From: Candidatus Methylomirabilota bacterium
GTDB taxonomy: Bacteria; Methylomirabilota; Methylomirabilia; Methylomirabilales; JACPAU01
Reading direction: 5' to 3'
Assembly (NCBI GenBank): GCA_023249205.1
Contig: JAHFDC010000005.1
Span: 1-14,573 of the forward strand
Length of the DNA stretch: 14,573 nucleotides
Both the position numbers and the translations under genes were made by a program. Below, piece by piece: positions 1-6,350 of the stretch. The notes below the pieces were generated by a model that was not told the DNA's origin, made no database searches, and saw nothing but the letters and a program-made list of their open reading frames with translations. Within the stretch, counting starts at the first letter, position 1, and each line of letters begins with the position of its first letter.

Positions 1-69
1 ACACGAGAGGGACCGGGGCGGCCTCCCCCGTCACCGATCGCGAGCGCGTGTCCAGCTCAGTCCGTGATC

Positions 70-360
70 TCAGCGGCTGGTCGGGCCGGGGTCGGCGGGC
101 CCCGCCCGGATGCGGCGTGAGAAGTCCGGCGCCTGGTCGGCCGCAAGGAAGCCTTCGGTCGAGCCGCCCCATGTCGTAGGCGTACTCGGGGGCGTAGCCG
201 CTCAGCAGCACCTTCCAGGAGAAGGGGAGGGACTCCGGGTTCACCCGCGTGTTCACTCGGTGCGGTAGTCGAAGTTCCTGATGTTGTGCACGGTGACCAG
301 GTCGCCCTGGATGGTCGCGCGGGCGAGCCTGGCCACCTCGGGCTGCCAGTCCCGCTCGCA
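70..360 (-). pseudogene. DUF4105 (Lnb N-terminal periplasmic domain) protein remnant
   Basis: Three short stretches in successive reading frames match consecutive parts of the DUF4105 family. The first (about 360 to 253) reads ERDWQPEV...GDLVTVHNIRNFDYRTE and ends at a TGA. The second (about 253 to 158) is in another frame and carries TRVNPESLPFSWKVLLSGY and then PEYAYDMGRLD, which belongs near the family C-terminus. The third (about 156 to 70) is in a third frame and carries AADQAPDFSRRIRAG, a typical C-terminal tail, before a TGA. The whole central domain (perhaps 150 residues) between the first two pieces is gone, and a short segment is missing between the second and third. The N-terminal membrane part is also absent, with the tRNA-Ala gene lying just upstream. 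I read this as a decayed gene, not a functional ORF. Family recognition is from memory of conserved motifs. Confidence 0.72.
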
Positions 361-456
361 GGTTTTCCGAGGATGGCAGTGTCGAGCATCAGCGTCGTGA
401 GTAAAGGACCGTGAGTACAGCGAGAAGGCCGCTTGGGGGTAAGTTCCCGTCATAGG

Positions 457-532
457 TGGTGGAGGGTAGGGGATTCGAACCCCCGACCTCCGCGTTGCGA
501 ACGCGGCGCTCTCCCAACTGAGCTAACCCCCC
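457..532 (-). tRNA. tRNA-Ala (anticodon CGC)
   Basis: The minus strand folds as a full cloverleaf of 76 nt including an encoded CCA end (457-459). The 7-bp acceptor GGGGGGT pairs with ACCCTCC with one G-T pair. The D arm is GCTC/GAGC. The anticodon stem CCGCG/CGCGG closes the loop TTCGCAA, giving anticodon CGC, which reads the GCG alanine codon. The T arm has a TTCGAAT loop. The discriminator base is A, as expected for alanine. All invariant positions look intact. Confidence 0.96.
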
Positions 533-543
533 GCAGGTTCCTC

Positions 544-572
544 ACTCTATAGAAAGCGCGCGGCCTTGTCGA
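544..572 (-). promoter_or_regulatory. Likely sigma70 promoter of tRNA-Ala
   Basis: On the minus strand TCGACA (572-567) is followed after 17 bp by TAGAGT (549-544), about 12 nt before the tRNA 5' end. This is a fair match to TTGACA-N17-TATAAT at a sensible distance. The overlapping TATAGA (551-546) is an alternative -10 with 15-bp spacing. Confidence 0.45.
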
Positions 573-849
573 GGTCCGCAATCCGGTCGGGCGGCACCCG
601 ACGTATGGAGGCTGGAATTACCACGAGAAGGGGGAAAAATGTCCGGCCGGGCACAGAGAGAGGGGCACAATCTGATGGGCACCAGGCGGGACAAACAATC
701 GCTTAACCCCTTTATTTTCTGGGAACCGAGGCCCACCCGGAGGCATCAATATAGGTGAACCGATCATTGCCGACTAGATGGGTGGCATGACAGTTGCCTA
801 ACCTATCAACCGGTTGGAAGGCCCTGGACGAAAGGCGGGCAGAGGGAGT
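573..849. other. Non-coding spacer with lower GC
   Basis: No convincing gene is seen between the tRNA promoter and the small membrane-protein gene. The stretch 630-815 is visibly less GC-rich than the rest of the window, with an A/T-rich patch near 705-720. A minus-strand reading of about 830 to 712 looks somewhat protein-like but has no recognisable domain. Regulatory elements for the flanking gene may lie here, but I could not identify a convincing promoter. Confidence 0.4.
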
Positions 850-1053
850 ATGTGGTACTACAAGGTCATCACCGGAATCCTGATCTTCCCATGGTCCCTG
901 GCCCTCTTGATGGTGGCGGCCTCGGTGCGGCACCGGAGGCTCCGCACGGCCAGGGTGATTGTCCTGTCCTCCGCCCCTCGTGAGACACCGCAGGGCATGC
1001 CCCTGGGGCTCCCTGAGCCGTCGCCGGCCCTCTCGACTCCCCTGAACGCCTAG
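850..1053 (+). CDS. Small single-pass membrane protein, unknown function
   Basis: A 67-residue ORF beginning MWYYKVITGILIFPWSLALL. Residues about 5-24 form one hydrophobic segment, followed by a basic stretch (RHRRLRTAR) and a Pro-rich tail, which predicts an N-out/C-in single-span membrane peptide by the positive-inside rule. The first 40 or so codons have strong G/C at third positions, which supports real coding. The start is uncertain: a GAGGGAG lies almost against the ATG at 850, closer than usual for a Shine-Dalgarno, and an in-frame TTG at 814 would add 12 residues. The TAG stop shares the palindrome CTAG (1050-1053) with the stop of the convergent gene. I do not recognise a family. Confidence 0.5.
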   Translation: MWYYKVITGILIFPWSLALLMVAASVRHRRLRTARVIVLSSAPRETPQGMPLGLPEPSPALSTPLNA

Positions 1054-1448
1054 CCCCGCTGGCCTTCTGACCCTTTCCGGTAGGTGAGCCGGATCCGATA
1101 GCGGATCGTATTTACGCAGGGTGGGCCCTGCTCGCCCCCCGCCCCGTGACGCCATCCACCGCACACGAGCAGGCCTCGCCGTTCCTCCGCCCCGTCCTGG
1201 ACCATGAACTGAACGATCCGATCCACCTCGAAGCCGCCTCCGGTGCAGCCGGGCTTCTCACAGCGGATCGTTCCCTGGAAGTACCCCTCCTCGACGCTCA
1301 TGCGGGGGCCGGGCCGGACCTGCGTGGGGCGGCCGGAGAGGGTGTGCCCCTCCTCCTCCCATTCAATCAGGGCATCCGCGACCTGTGGGAAGGTCGTAGC
1401 GAAGGGCTTACCGAACGCCGTCACGGCTTGATCCTTCCGCTCAGCCAT
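1050..1448 (-). CDS. Conserved-looking hypothetical protein with cysteine pairs
   Basis: A 132-residue protein starting MAERKDQAV. The start is supported by GGAGG on the minus strand a few bases before the ATG at 1448; longer upstream readings have no such site and low-complexity Arg/Pro/Gly translation. There is no signal peptide or membrane segment. The C-terminal half holds CEKPGC, then a single Cys in LLVCGGW and another in GPPCVN. The four cysteines could form a zinc-ribbon-like site, or a disulfide pair if exported. An acidic patch (EWEEEGH) lies near residue 30. I do not recognise the family. It is probably a soluble cytoplasmic protein, monocistronic, and it ends tail-to-tail with the small membrane gene. 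Confidence 0.62.
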   Translation of the reverse strand: MAERKDQAVTAFGKPFATTFPQVADALIEWEEEGHTLSGRPTQVRPGPRMSVEEGYFQGTIRCEKPGCTGGGFEVDRIVQFMVQDGAEERRGLLVCGGWRHGAGGEQGPPCVNTIRYRIRLTYRKGSEGQRG

Positions 1449-1692
1449 CTGCCTCCCTCCGGTGTTCTCCTCGGCGCCGCCCCCGCCCCACCGAGCCCCC
1501 CACCTCGCAATAGTACCCGCTCTCCGGCCCGACGCCAACCCGCCGCGGGACACCCCCCTCCCGCCTGGGGGTTCCTGGACCGTTCGGAGCGGGCGACCGT
1601 CCAAGGGCCGGTCCGACAGCCCGGCTGAATGGCCTCGCCCAGCGGGGCGCGCCGGGACCGGGGACAGGCTGGCCCGGGGGTGCTCTTCGCCT
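1449..1692. other. Intergenic spacer between two minus-strand genes
   Basis: This 244-bp GC-rich gap separates the response regulator stop from the start of the hypothetical gene. It contains the GGAGG ribosome-binding site of the hypothetical gene at its lower end. I see no clear promoter or T-tailed terminator; there are only imperfect GC inverted repeats. Confidence 0.4.
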
Positions 1693-2133
1693 TCAGGACC
1701 GGGGCGGGCGGGCGCCCGAGGGCAAACCCGGCTGGCGCCGCTTCGCGAGCGCCGCATCGACCGTCTTCAGGAAGAGGGACAGGGGGCGGATCGGTTTGTG
1801 CACGATGAAGTCGGCCCCCGCTGCCTCACCCCGGGCCTCGACCTCCGCCCCCTTGAGGATGGTGTGCAGGATCACCGGGATCTCGCGGGTCCGGGGGTCG
1901 GCCTTCAGCCTCCGGCAGATCTCGTAGCCATCCATGGCCGGCACCATCACGTCGAGGACGATGATGTCCGGACTCCTCTCCACCGCCAGCCGCAGGGCCT
2001 CGGGACCCTCCCGGGCGACGAGGACGGTGAGTCCATGGACCGTGAGGAAGTCCTCCATCACGGTCAGGATCATCGGCTCGTCGTCCACCAGGAGGACCGT
2101 CGCCCCGCTCCGGCCCGCCCCTGTCTCTTGCAT
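1693..2133 (-). CDS. Single-domain response regulator (CheY-like receiver)
   Basis: A 146-residue protein consisting of one receiver domain and a short tail. The acidic pair is in LLVDDEP (D17, D18), the phospho-acceptor is D61 in IIVLDVMVP, the switch Thr is T91 in VILHTI, and the conserved Lys is K113 in VHKP. All signature residues are therefore present. There is no DNA-binding or enzymatic output domain; after about residue 130 only a basic, Pro-rich tail remains. It probably passes a phosphoryl signal to a partner by protein contact. I chose the ATG at 2133 because GGGAG sits 4-5 nt upstream; a GTG at 2157 in the same frame has its purine run too close. No histidine kinase is seen nearby, so the partner lies elsewhere. 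Confidence 0.9.
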   Translation of the reverse strand: MQETGAGRSGATVLLVDDEPMILTVMEDFLTVHGLTVLVAREGPEALRLAVERSPDIIVLDVMVPAMDGYEICRRLKADPRTREIPVILHTILKGAEVEARGEAAGADFIVHKPIRPLSLFLKTVDAALAKRRQPGLPSGARPPRS

Positions 2134-2291
2134 CGTTCTCCCGTCGTGGCCCGTCACCCCTCGTCAGCACGGGGAGCGGGTCGGGGGGGCAGGTTGCAAG
2201 AACGCGACCAAACGGTTGAGCCTCCAACGGGATGGCACCGGCTCTGCGCAGAGGGTCATCGTCCCGAGTTGCTCGGCTGCAAGAGAAACTG

Positions 2292-2310
2292 CTGGGGCCA
2301 AAGGCCCCAG
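2292..2310 (-). terminator. Strong hairpin, probable terminator after the minus-strand operon
   Basis: A perfect 8-bp inverted repeat CTGGGGCC-AAA-GGCCCCAG with a 3-nt loop lies 54 bp beyond the stop of the AlkZ-related gene. On the minus strand it is followed by CAGTTTCTCTT, which is pyrimidine-rich but not a clean T run. It probably ends the long minus-strand transcription unit. Confidence 0.55.
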
Positions 2311-2363
2311 AGGGGGAACGCGCCTTCCCCGCGGAACGTGCGCCGTTGCGTCGCGGGCCCGGC

Positions 2364-3257
2364 TCATCGCGGTCCCGCTCCCGAGCGCGGCGCCTCCAGG
2401 ACGCGACGGCTCAGGAGGGGGCGGGGCGGGAGTCCGGGGACCGGGACGTCGCGCAGGAGACGGCCGCGCGTCTCGAGGCCCCCGAGGGCTCTCTCCAGCT
2501 CCTTGCCCGAGGGCCGGAGCAGACGGGTGAGCTCGCGCGGCGTGCTCCAGAGGAGCGTATCCAGGAGGCGGCCGGTGAGGCGCTCGAGCGCCGCCTCCGG
2601 CGCGAGGCGCTCGGCTGCCGCCACCACACGCGGGTAGCGGGAGTTGAAGAGATCCCACCGGTAGGCGAAGGAGGGCTCGTACCGCTCCTCCGTCTTCACG
2701 ACCCAGAGCCCCTGCTGCAGCTCACCCATCGCCCGCTCGAAGACCCGGGTCTGCCCCGGATGGGCCAAGGCCGCAGCCCGGCGCAGGTCCGGCGTGTACA
2801 GCGGGTGCTCGGCGTAGAGGACCTCCAGGACCGCGTGCGCCGCCCGGGACATCCGCCCGCTCAGGAACGCCACCCGGTGCCAGGCCGGCACCCCCCGCCG
2901 GAACCAGGCGACGCAGGCCGGCAGGTCCTGGAGTGCCACCAGGGTCGGCTTCCCGAGGAGGAGTTTGCCGTAGTAGATCTTGCGGCGCGCGGGCAGGATG
3001 TCCTTCAGATGCCAGGCCAGGCCGATCCCGGGATCGTGGTGGGTGTGCCGCGGCCAGCGGGGATCACGCCGGCCGACGACCGCCGCCCAGAGGAACGGGA
3101 GCCCCGTCCCGAAGTTGTCGAAGAGAAACGCGAACCCCACCTCCTCCAGGAACCCCAGGGCCGATCGCTCGCCCCGGATCCGGCGGGTGGGGGTCGTGCG
3201 GTGGAGACGATCTTTCGCAGCGGCGAGGGTCCGGCGGCTCAGGCGAAGCCGCCTCAC
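2364..3257 (-). CDS. AlkZ-related winged-helix protein
   Basis: A 297-residue soluble protein resembling the AlkZ/YcaQ-related winged-helix (HTH_42, DUF1006-like) proteins. Features I recognise are the N-terminal GFLEEVGFAFLF, the central WHLKDILPARRKIYYGKLLLGKP region where family members have a W-K-D...YYGK pattern, a segment resembling wHTH near residues 135-165, and FAYRWDLFNSRYP toward the end. YcaQ itself unhooks DNA interstrand crosslinks through a QxQ motif; I do not see that motif, so glycosylase activity is doubtful and DNA or nucleic-acid binding is the safer guess. The GTG start at 3257 overlaps the ATG-TGA end of the KAS III-like gene and has no clear Shine-Dalgarno, so translation probably reinitiates. 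It is the last gene of the block and precedes the hairpin. Confidence 0.6.
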   Translation of the reverse strand: MRRLRLSRRTLAAAKDRLHRTTPTRRIRGERSALGFLEEVGFAFLFDNFGTGLPFLWAAVVGRRDPRWPRHTHHDPGIGLAWHLKDILPARRKIYYGKLLLGKPTLVALQDLPACVAWFRRGVPAWHRVAFLSGRMSRAAHAVLEVLYAEHPLYTPDLRRAAALAHPGQTRVFERAMGELQQGLWVVKTEERYEPSFAYRWDLFNSRYPRVVAAAERLAPEAALERLTGRLLDTLLWSTPRELTRLLRPSGKELERALGGLETRGRLLRDVPVPGLPPRPLLSRRVLEAPRSGAGPR

Positions 3258-4255
3258 ATCCGGACCAGAGCCGCCCCCCAGATGAGGCCGCCCCCGAAGG
3301 CCGCCAGGAGGGCGATCTCCCCGGGCCGGAGGCGGCCCCGCCGCACGGCAGCGTCGAAGGCCAGAGGGAGGCTCGCCCCCGAGCAATTCCCGGTGTAGTC
3401 GAGGGTCACCACCACCCGGTCCATCGGCAGGGGGAGGCGCGCCGCCACCGCCTCGATGATCCTCAGGTTGGCCTGGTGCGGGACCAGGAGGGTCACCGCC
3501 TCCAGAGGGAGCCCGGCCTCCTCCAGGACCTCACGGCACGCCTCCACCATCCGCCGGACCGCGGATCGGTAGACGTGGGTCCCGTGCATCCGGATGGCGT
3601 GCGCCCCGGTCTCCACTGTCCGGGCCGTAATCGGGGCGACCCGGGATCCCCCTCCGGGAAGAAGGAGGCGGTTTGCCTGTCCGCCGTCGGCGTGCAGGGT
3701 GAGCGCGAGAAGGGCGGCCCCGGGGCCAGGGCCCGCCTCCAGAACCGCCGCGGCCGCCCCGTCCCCCCAGAGGAAGCAGTTCTCCTTGTCGTCCCAGTCC
3801 ACGTACCGGGTCACCACCTCGGCCGCCACGACGAGGACACGCCGGGCGGCTCCGGATCGCAGGTACTCCCGGGCGACGGAGAGGGCCACGAGGAACCCCG
3901 CCGAGGACGCCGACACGTCAAAGGGGAGCGCCCGGGTCGCCCCGAGCCGCGCCTGGATCCAGCAGGCGGTGGAGGGACAGAGGGTATCGGGGGTGGTCGT
4001 GGCCACGACCAGCAGATCGAGGGTCTTAGCAGGACAGCCTGCCTCCTCGAGGGCCTGCCGGGCCGCCGCGACCCCCAGGTCCGAGGCGGCCTCCTCCTTC
4101 CCCGCGACCCGCCGCTCCCGGATCCCACTCCGGGCAACGATCCACTCGTCGCTGAGACCGGTCCGGGCCCGGAGCTCCGCGTTGGTCAGGACCGTCTCGG
4201 GAAGGTAGGCGCCGGTCCCGGTGATCCGGACGGGGATCCCAGCGTCTCGCCCCAT
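3254..4255 (-). CDS. KAS III-like (FabH-fold) synthase with Ser in place of catalytic Cys
   Basis: A 333-residue thiolase-fold protein collinear with FabH, including the N-terminal ITGTGAYLPE, the WI..RSGIRERR segment, YVDWDD, LWGDGAAAAVLE and the C-terminal GGGLIWGA. FabH condenses an acyl-CoA with malonyl-ACP through a Cys-His-Asn triad. Here His260 (VPHQAN) and Asn290 (TGNCSGAS) are kept, but the nucleophile motif reads FDVSASSAGF, putting Ser118 (codon TCG at 3902-3904) where FabH has Cys. Ser-type KAS III enzymes are known from polyketide pathways (DpsC of daunorubicin synthesis), so it may be an acyltransferase or selective ketosynthase rather than the housekeeping FabH. The ATG at 4255 has AGAGGGGG upstream. 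The gene follows the URO-D gene by 26 bp and overlaps the next gene. No acyl-carrier protein or other fab gene is nearby. Confidence 0.9.
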   Translation of the reverse strand: MGRDAGIPVRITGTGAYLPETVLTNAELRARTGLSDEWIVARSGIRERRVAGKEEAASDLGVAAARQALEEAGCPAKTLDLLVVATTTPDTLCPSTACWIQARLGATRALPFDVSASSAGFLVALSVAREYLRSGAARRVLVVAAEVVTRYVDWDDKENCFLWGDGAAAAVLEAGPGPGAALLALTLHADGGQANRLLLPGGGSRVAPITARTVETGAHAIRMHGTHVYRSAVRRMVEACREVLEEAGLPLEAVTLLVPHQANLRIIEAVAARLPLPMDRVVVTLDYTGNCSGASLPLAFDAAVRRGRLRPGEIALLAAFGGGLIWGAALVRM

Positions 4256-4281
4256 GGCCGGCCCCCTCTGGCGCGCCCCGG

Positions 4282-5214
4282 CTAGAGCCGGGCCGCCCGC
4301 GCCGCCTCCCGGACGGCGAGCAGATTGAAGGGCGGGGTGTCGGATGGGACAGCGCAGCCCGGCCCCAGGATAAGACCGCGCAGCCCGGCCTCCCGGATCG
4401 CCTGAGACACCTGGGCCTGGATGGCCCGGGGGCGGACGGTGCTGGTGCTCATCTCGTCCACCCCTCCGAGGAGGCACTTGGCCGTCAGGAGCCGGGCCGC
4501 GGCCAGCGTCGGCTGCGTGTGCTGGTGCGACCAGTTGAAGGCCTGCACCGGGTAGTCCAGGCAGGCGTTGAACATCAGTTTCACTCCGTGCAGGTGCAGC
4601 ACGTTGAAGGGGAGGCCGATGGCCGCCTGCAGGACGGCGAGATCGAAGGGCCGGCCGAAGCGGGCGTACTCCTCCTCGCCCATGAACTCGTAGGAGGCGC
4701 CGCCCACGGAGAGGAAGATCCCGGCGATGCCGCGCGCCGCGGCGGCCCGGACGTAGGCGGCGCTGCTCTCCGCGATCGCCGCGAGGCCCTGAAGCACATC
4801 CTCGGCGTGCCGGCGCATATCGCTGAGCAGCCCCTCCTGGCCCCGCAGGCGGCGGGCGGTGCTCCACGGGCTGAAGACCGTGTCAATGAACAAGGCCTCC
4901 CCCTTCAGGCCCTGGCCAATCGCATCCAGGGCAGACAGTTGCTCCCGGAACGCCGGATGGTCGCCGGGCAGAGGGGTGAGGCGCCCCCACTCCTCCGGCC
5001 GGGTCACCTCGGTCATGCCGTCCGGCAGGGGGAACGGATAATCGTGCATGACCTTCAGGAAGTCCGGATCGTAGTGGCGGTAGAAGGCGAGTTCGGCCTC
5101 GGCCAGCGCCCGGCCCGGCAGGTGCTGGAGGCCGAAGTGGTACCAGGCGCTGAAGGGAGGGTAGTCCACCGGTGCCGCCGCAATGGCCGCCAGCACGCGC
5201 TCGGGCTTGCGCAT
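4282..5214 (-). CDS. Uroporphyrinogen decarboxylase (URO-D) superfamily protein, not typical HemE
   Basis: A 310-residue TIM-barrel-type protein of the URO-D superfamily, which contains HemE and the cobamide methyltransferases MtaA/MtbA. Recognisable parts are the N-terminal PPFSAWYHFG, NVLHLHG (residues 204-210), NWSHQHTQPTLAAAR, LLGGVDE and the C-terminal GPGCAVPSDTPPFNL. The HemE N-terminal WWMRQAGRY-type motif is absent, so I do not call it a heme enzyme. MtaA/MtbA bind zinc through HxC...C; here His207, His209 and Cys287 form a comparable HxH...C set, suggesting a metal site and possibly methyl or one-carbon transfer. The ATG at 5214 overlaps the TGA of the ThiO-like gene as TGATG, so translation is coupled. 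The substrate is unknown. Confidence 0.82.
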   Translation of the reverse strand: MRKPERVLAAIAAAPVDYPPFSAWYHFGLQHLPGRALAEAELAFYRHYDPDFLKVMHDYPFPLPDGMTEVTRPEEWGRLTPLPGDHPAFREQLSALDAIGQGLKGEALFIDTVFSPWSTARRLRGQEGLLSDMRRHAEDVLQGLAAIAESSAAYVRAAAARGIAGIFLSVGGASYEFMGEEEYARFGRPFDLAVLQAAIGLPFNVLHLHGVKLMFNACLDYPVQAFNWSHQHTQPTLAAARLLTAKCLLGGVDEMSTSTVRPRAIQAQVSQAIREAGLRGLILGPGCAVPSDTPPFNLLAVREAARAARL

Positions 5215-6350
5215 CAGCGGGCCTCCGGCGCCTGGGCGGGCAATGGCCGGTCCACGCGGAACGGCGCGAGGGGAACACTCGTCCGGCCATCCACGATCTG
5301 CTCCCGCAGGAGGTGCGCCGTGATGGGAGCAAGCAGGATCCCGTTCCGGTGGTGCCCGGTCGCCACCACCAGCTCCTCCATCTCGGGCACCGGTCCCAGG
5401 AGGGGGAGCGCGTCGGTCGTACAGGGCCGAAGCCCGGCCCATGCCTGCCGGACCTCAGCCCCGCGGAGGGCCGGATAGAGCGCCTGCGCGCCGGCCAGGA
5501 TCCCCTGAAGTCCCTCGACCGTGACGCGCTTGTCAAATCCCGCGAACTCTACGGTGGTCCCGAGGATGACCTCTCCGCCGGGGCGGGGGACCAGGTAGGC
5601 CAGGCGGGAGTAGATGACGTGGCGCGGCCCGCCCTGGAGGAGGCCGACCATGCAGAGCTGGCCCCTGACGGGCACGACCGGGACCGGAAGGCCGAGCGCA
5701 TACGCCACCTGGGCGGACCAGGGACCCGCCGCAAGGATGTATCTGCCGGCGCTCACGGTCTCCTCGAGGGTCTTCACGGCCACGATGCGCTTGCGGTCCC
5801 GCACGAAGCCCGTGACGGGCGCCCCCTCCCGGATCTCGGCGCCGCGGCGCGCCGCCGCCAGGGCCAGGGCCCGGGTGAACGTCCCGCTGGTGACCTGGTG
5901 ATCGCCCGGGATGTACAGGGCGCCTCGGACGGCGGGGCTGATCCCGGCCTCGCGCTCCCGGACCTTCCCGGCCTCCCACCACTCGACGCGCAGACCCTGG
6001 CTCTGCTGCCATGCCAGGCGGCGCCGGGCCTCCGCTGCTTCCGCCTCGGTGAGGCAGGCGTAGAGGGTCCCGTGTTGGCGGTACCCGACGTCGAGACCGG
6101 TCTCCTCCCGCAGGGCATCCGCGAGGGCGGGGAAGAGGTCCCGGCTGCGCATCCCCAGGTCGAGGAACGGGCCGGCCTCGGCCGCCTCCGCCTGCGGGGC
6201 CAGCATCCCCGCCGCCTCGCCCGAGGCCTCGCAGGCGATCCGGTCTCGCTCGAGGAGGACCACCGTGAGGCCGGCGCTCGCGAGCGCGTACGCCGTGGCG
6301 CAGCCGATGACCCCCCCGCCGATGATGGCCACGTCGGTGGTCTTGATCAC
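5214..6350 (-). CDS. thiO: ThiO-like glycine/D-amino-acid oxidase (FAD-dependent)
   Basis: A 378-residue DAO-family flavoenzyme. The N-terminal Rossmann motif VAIIGGGVIGCATAYAL is followed by an acidic strand end (LLERD) for ADP-ribose binding. Further family marks are SGEAAGMLAPQ, YILAAGPWSAQ in the second FAD segment, and the C-terminal GHHRNGILLAP typical of ThiO. ThiO oxidises glycine to iminoacetate (dehydroglycine) with release of hydrogen peroxide for the thiazole of thiamin, whereas relatives oxidise sarcosine or other secondary amines. No thiS, thiG or other thiamin gene is in this window, so the substrate is open. The GTG start at 6350 overlaps the TGA of the upstream membrane gene by 4 bp (GTGA), and the stop overlaps the URO-D start, so it sits in the middle of a coupled operon. 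Confidence 0.85.
   Translation of the reverse strand: MIKTTDVAIIGGGVIGCATAYALASAGLTVVLLERDRIACEASGEAAGMLAPQAEAAEAGPFLDLGMRSRDLFPALADALREETGLDVGYRQHGTLYACLTEAEAAEARRRLAWQQSQGLRVEWWEAGKVREREAGISPAVRGALYIPGDHQVTSGTFTRALALAAARRGAEIREGAPVTGFVRDRKRIVAVKTLEETVSAGRYILAAGPWSAQVAYALGLPVPVVPVRGQLCMVGLLQGGPRHVIYSRLAYLVPRPGGEVILGTTVEFAGFDKRVTVEGLQGILAGAQALYPALRGAEVRQAWAGLRPCTTDALPLLGPVPEMEELVVATGHHRNGILLAPITAHLLREQIVDGRTSVPLAPFRVDRPLPAQAPEAR

Noticed and set aside
57..389. 110-residue minus-strand ORF starting MLDTAILGK, which could suggest a PIN-domain toxin
   Set aside because: Only the first few residues look PIN-like; the rest is Arg/Pro/Ala-rich out-of-frame translation of the DUF4105 remnant.
1..1060. 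Integrative element next to tRNA-Ala
   Set aside because: No integrase, phage gene or repeated tRNA 3' end was found within the window.
1462..2637. Long plus-strand ORF (391 codons) opposite the response regulator
   Set aside because: Its translation is Arg/Pro/Gly-rich with no motif, and the opposite strand encodes a complete receiver domain; it is a GC-rich shadow frame.
4256..4867. Upstream extension of the KAS III-like gene to 4867
   Set aside because: The added part is a shadow of the URO-D gene; family N-terminus and ribosome-binding site fit the ATG at 4255.
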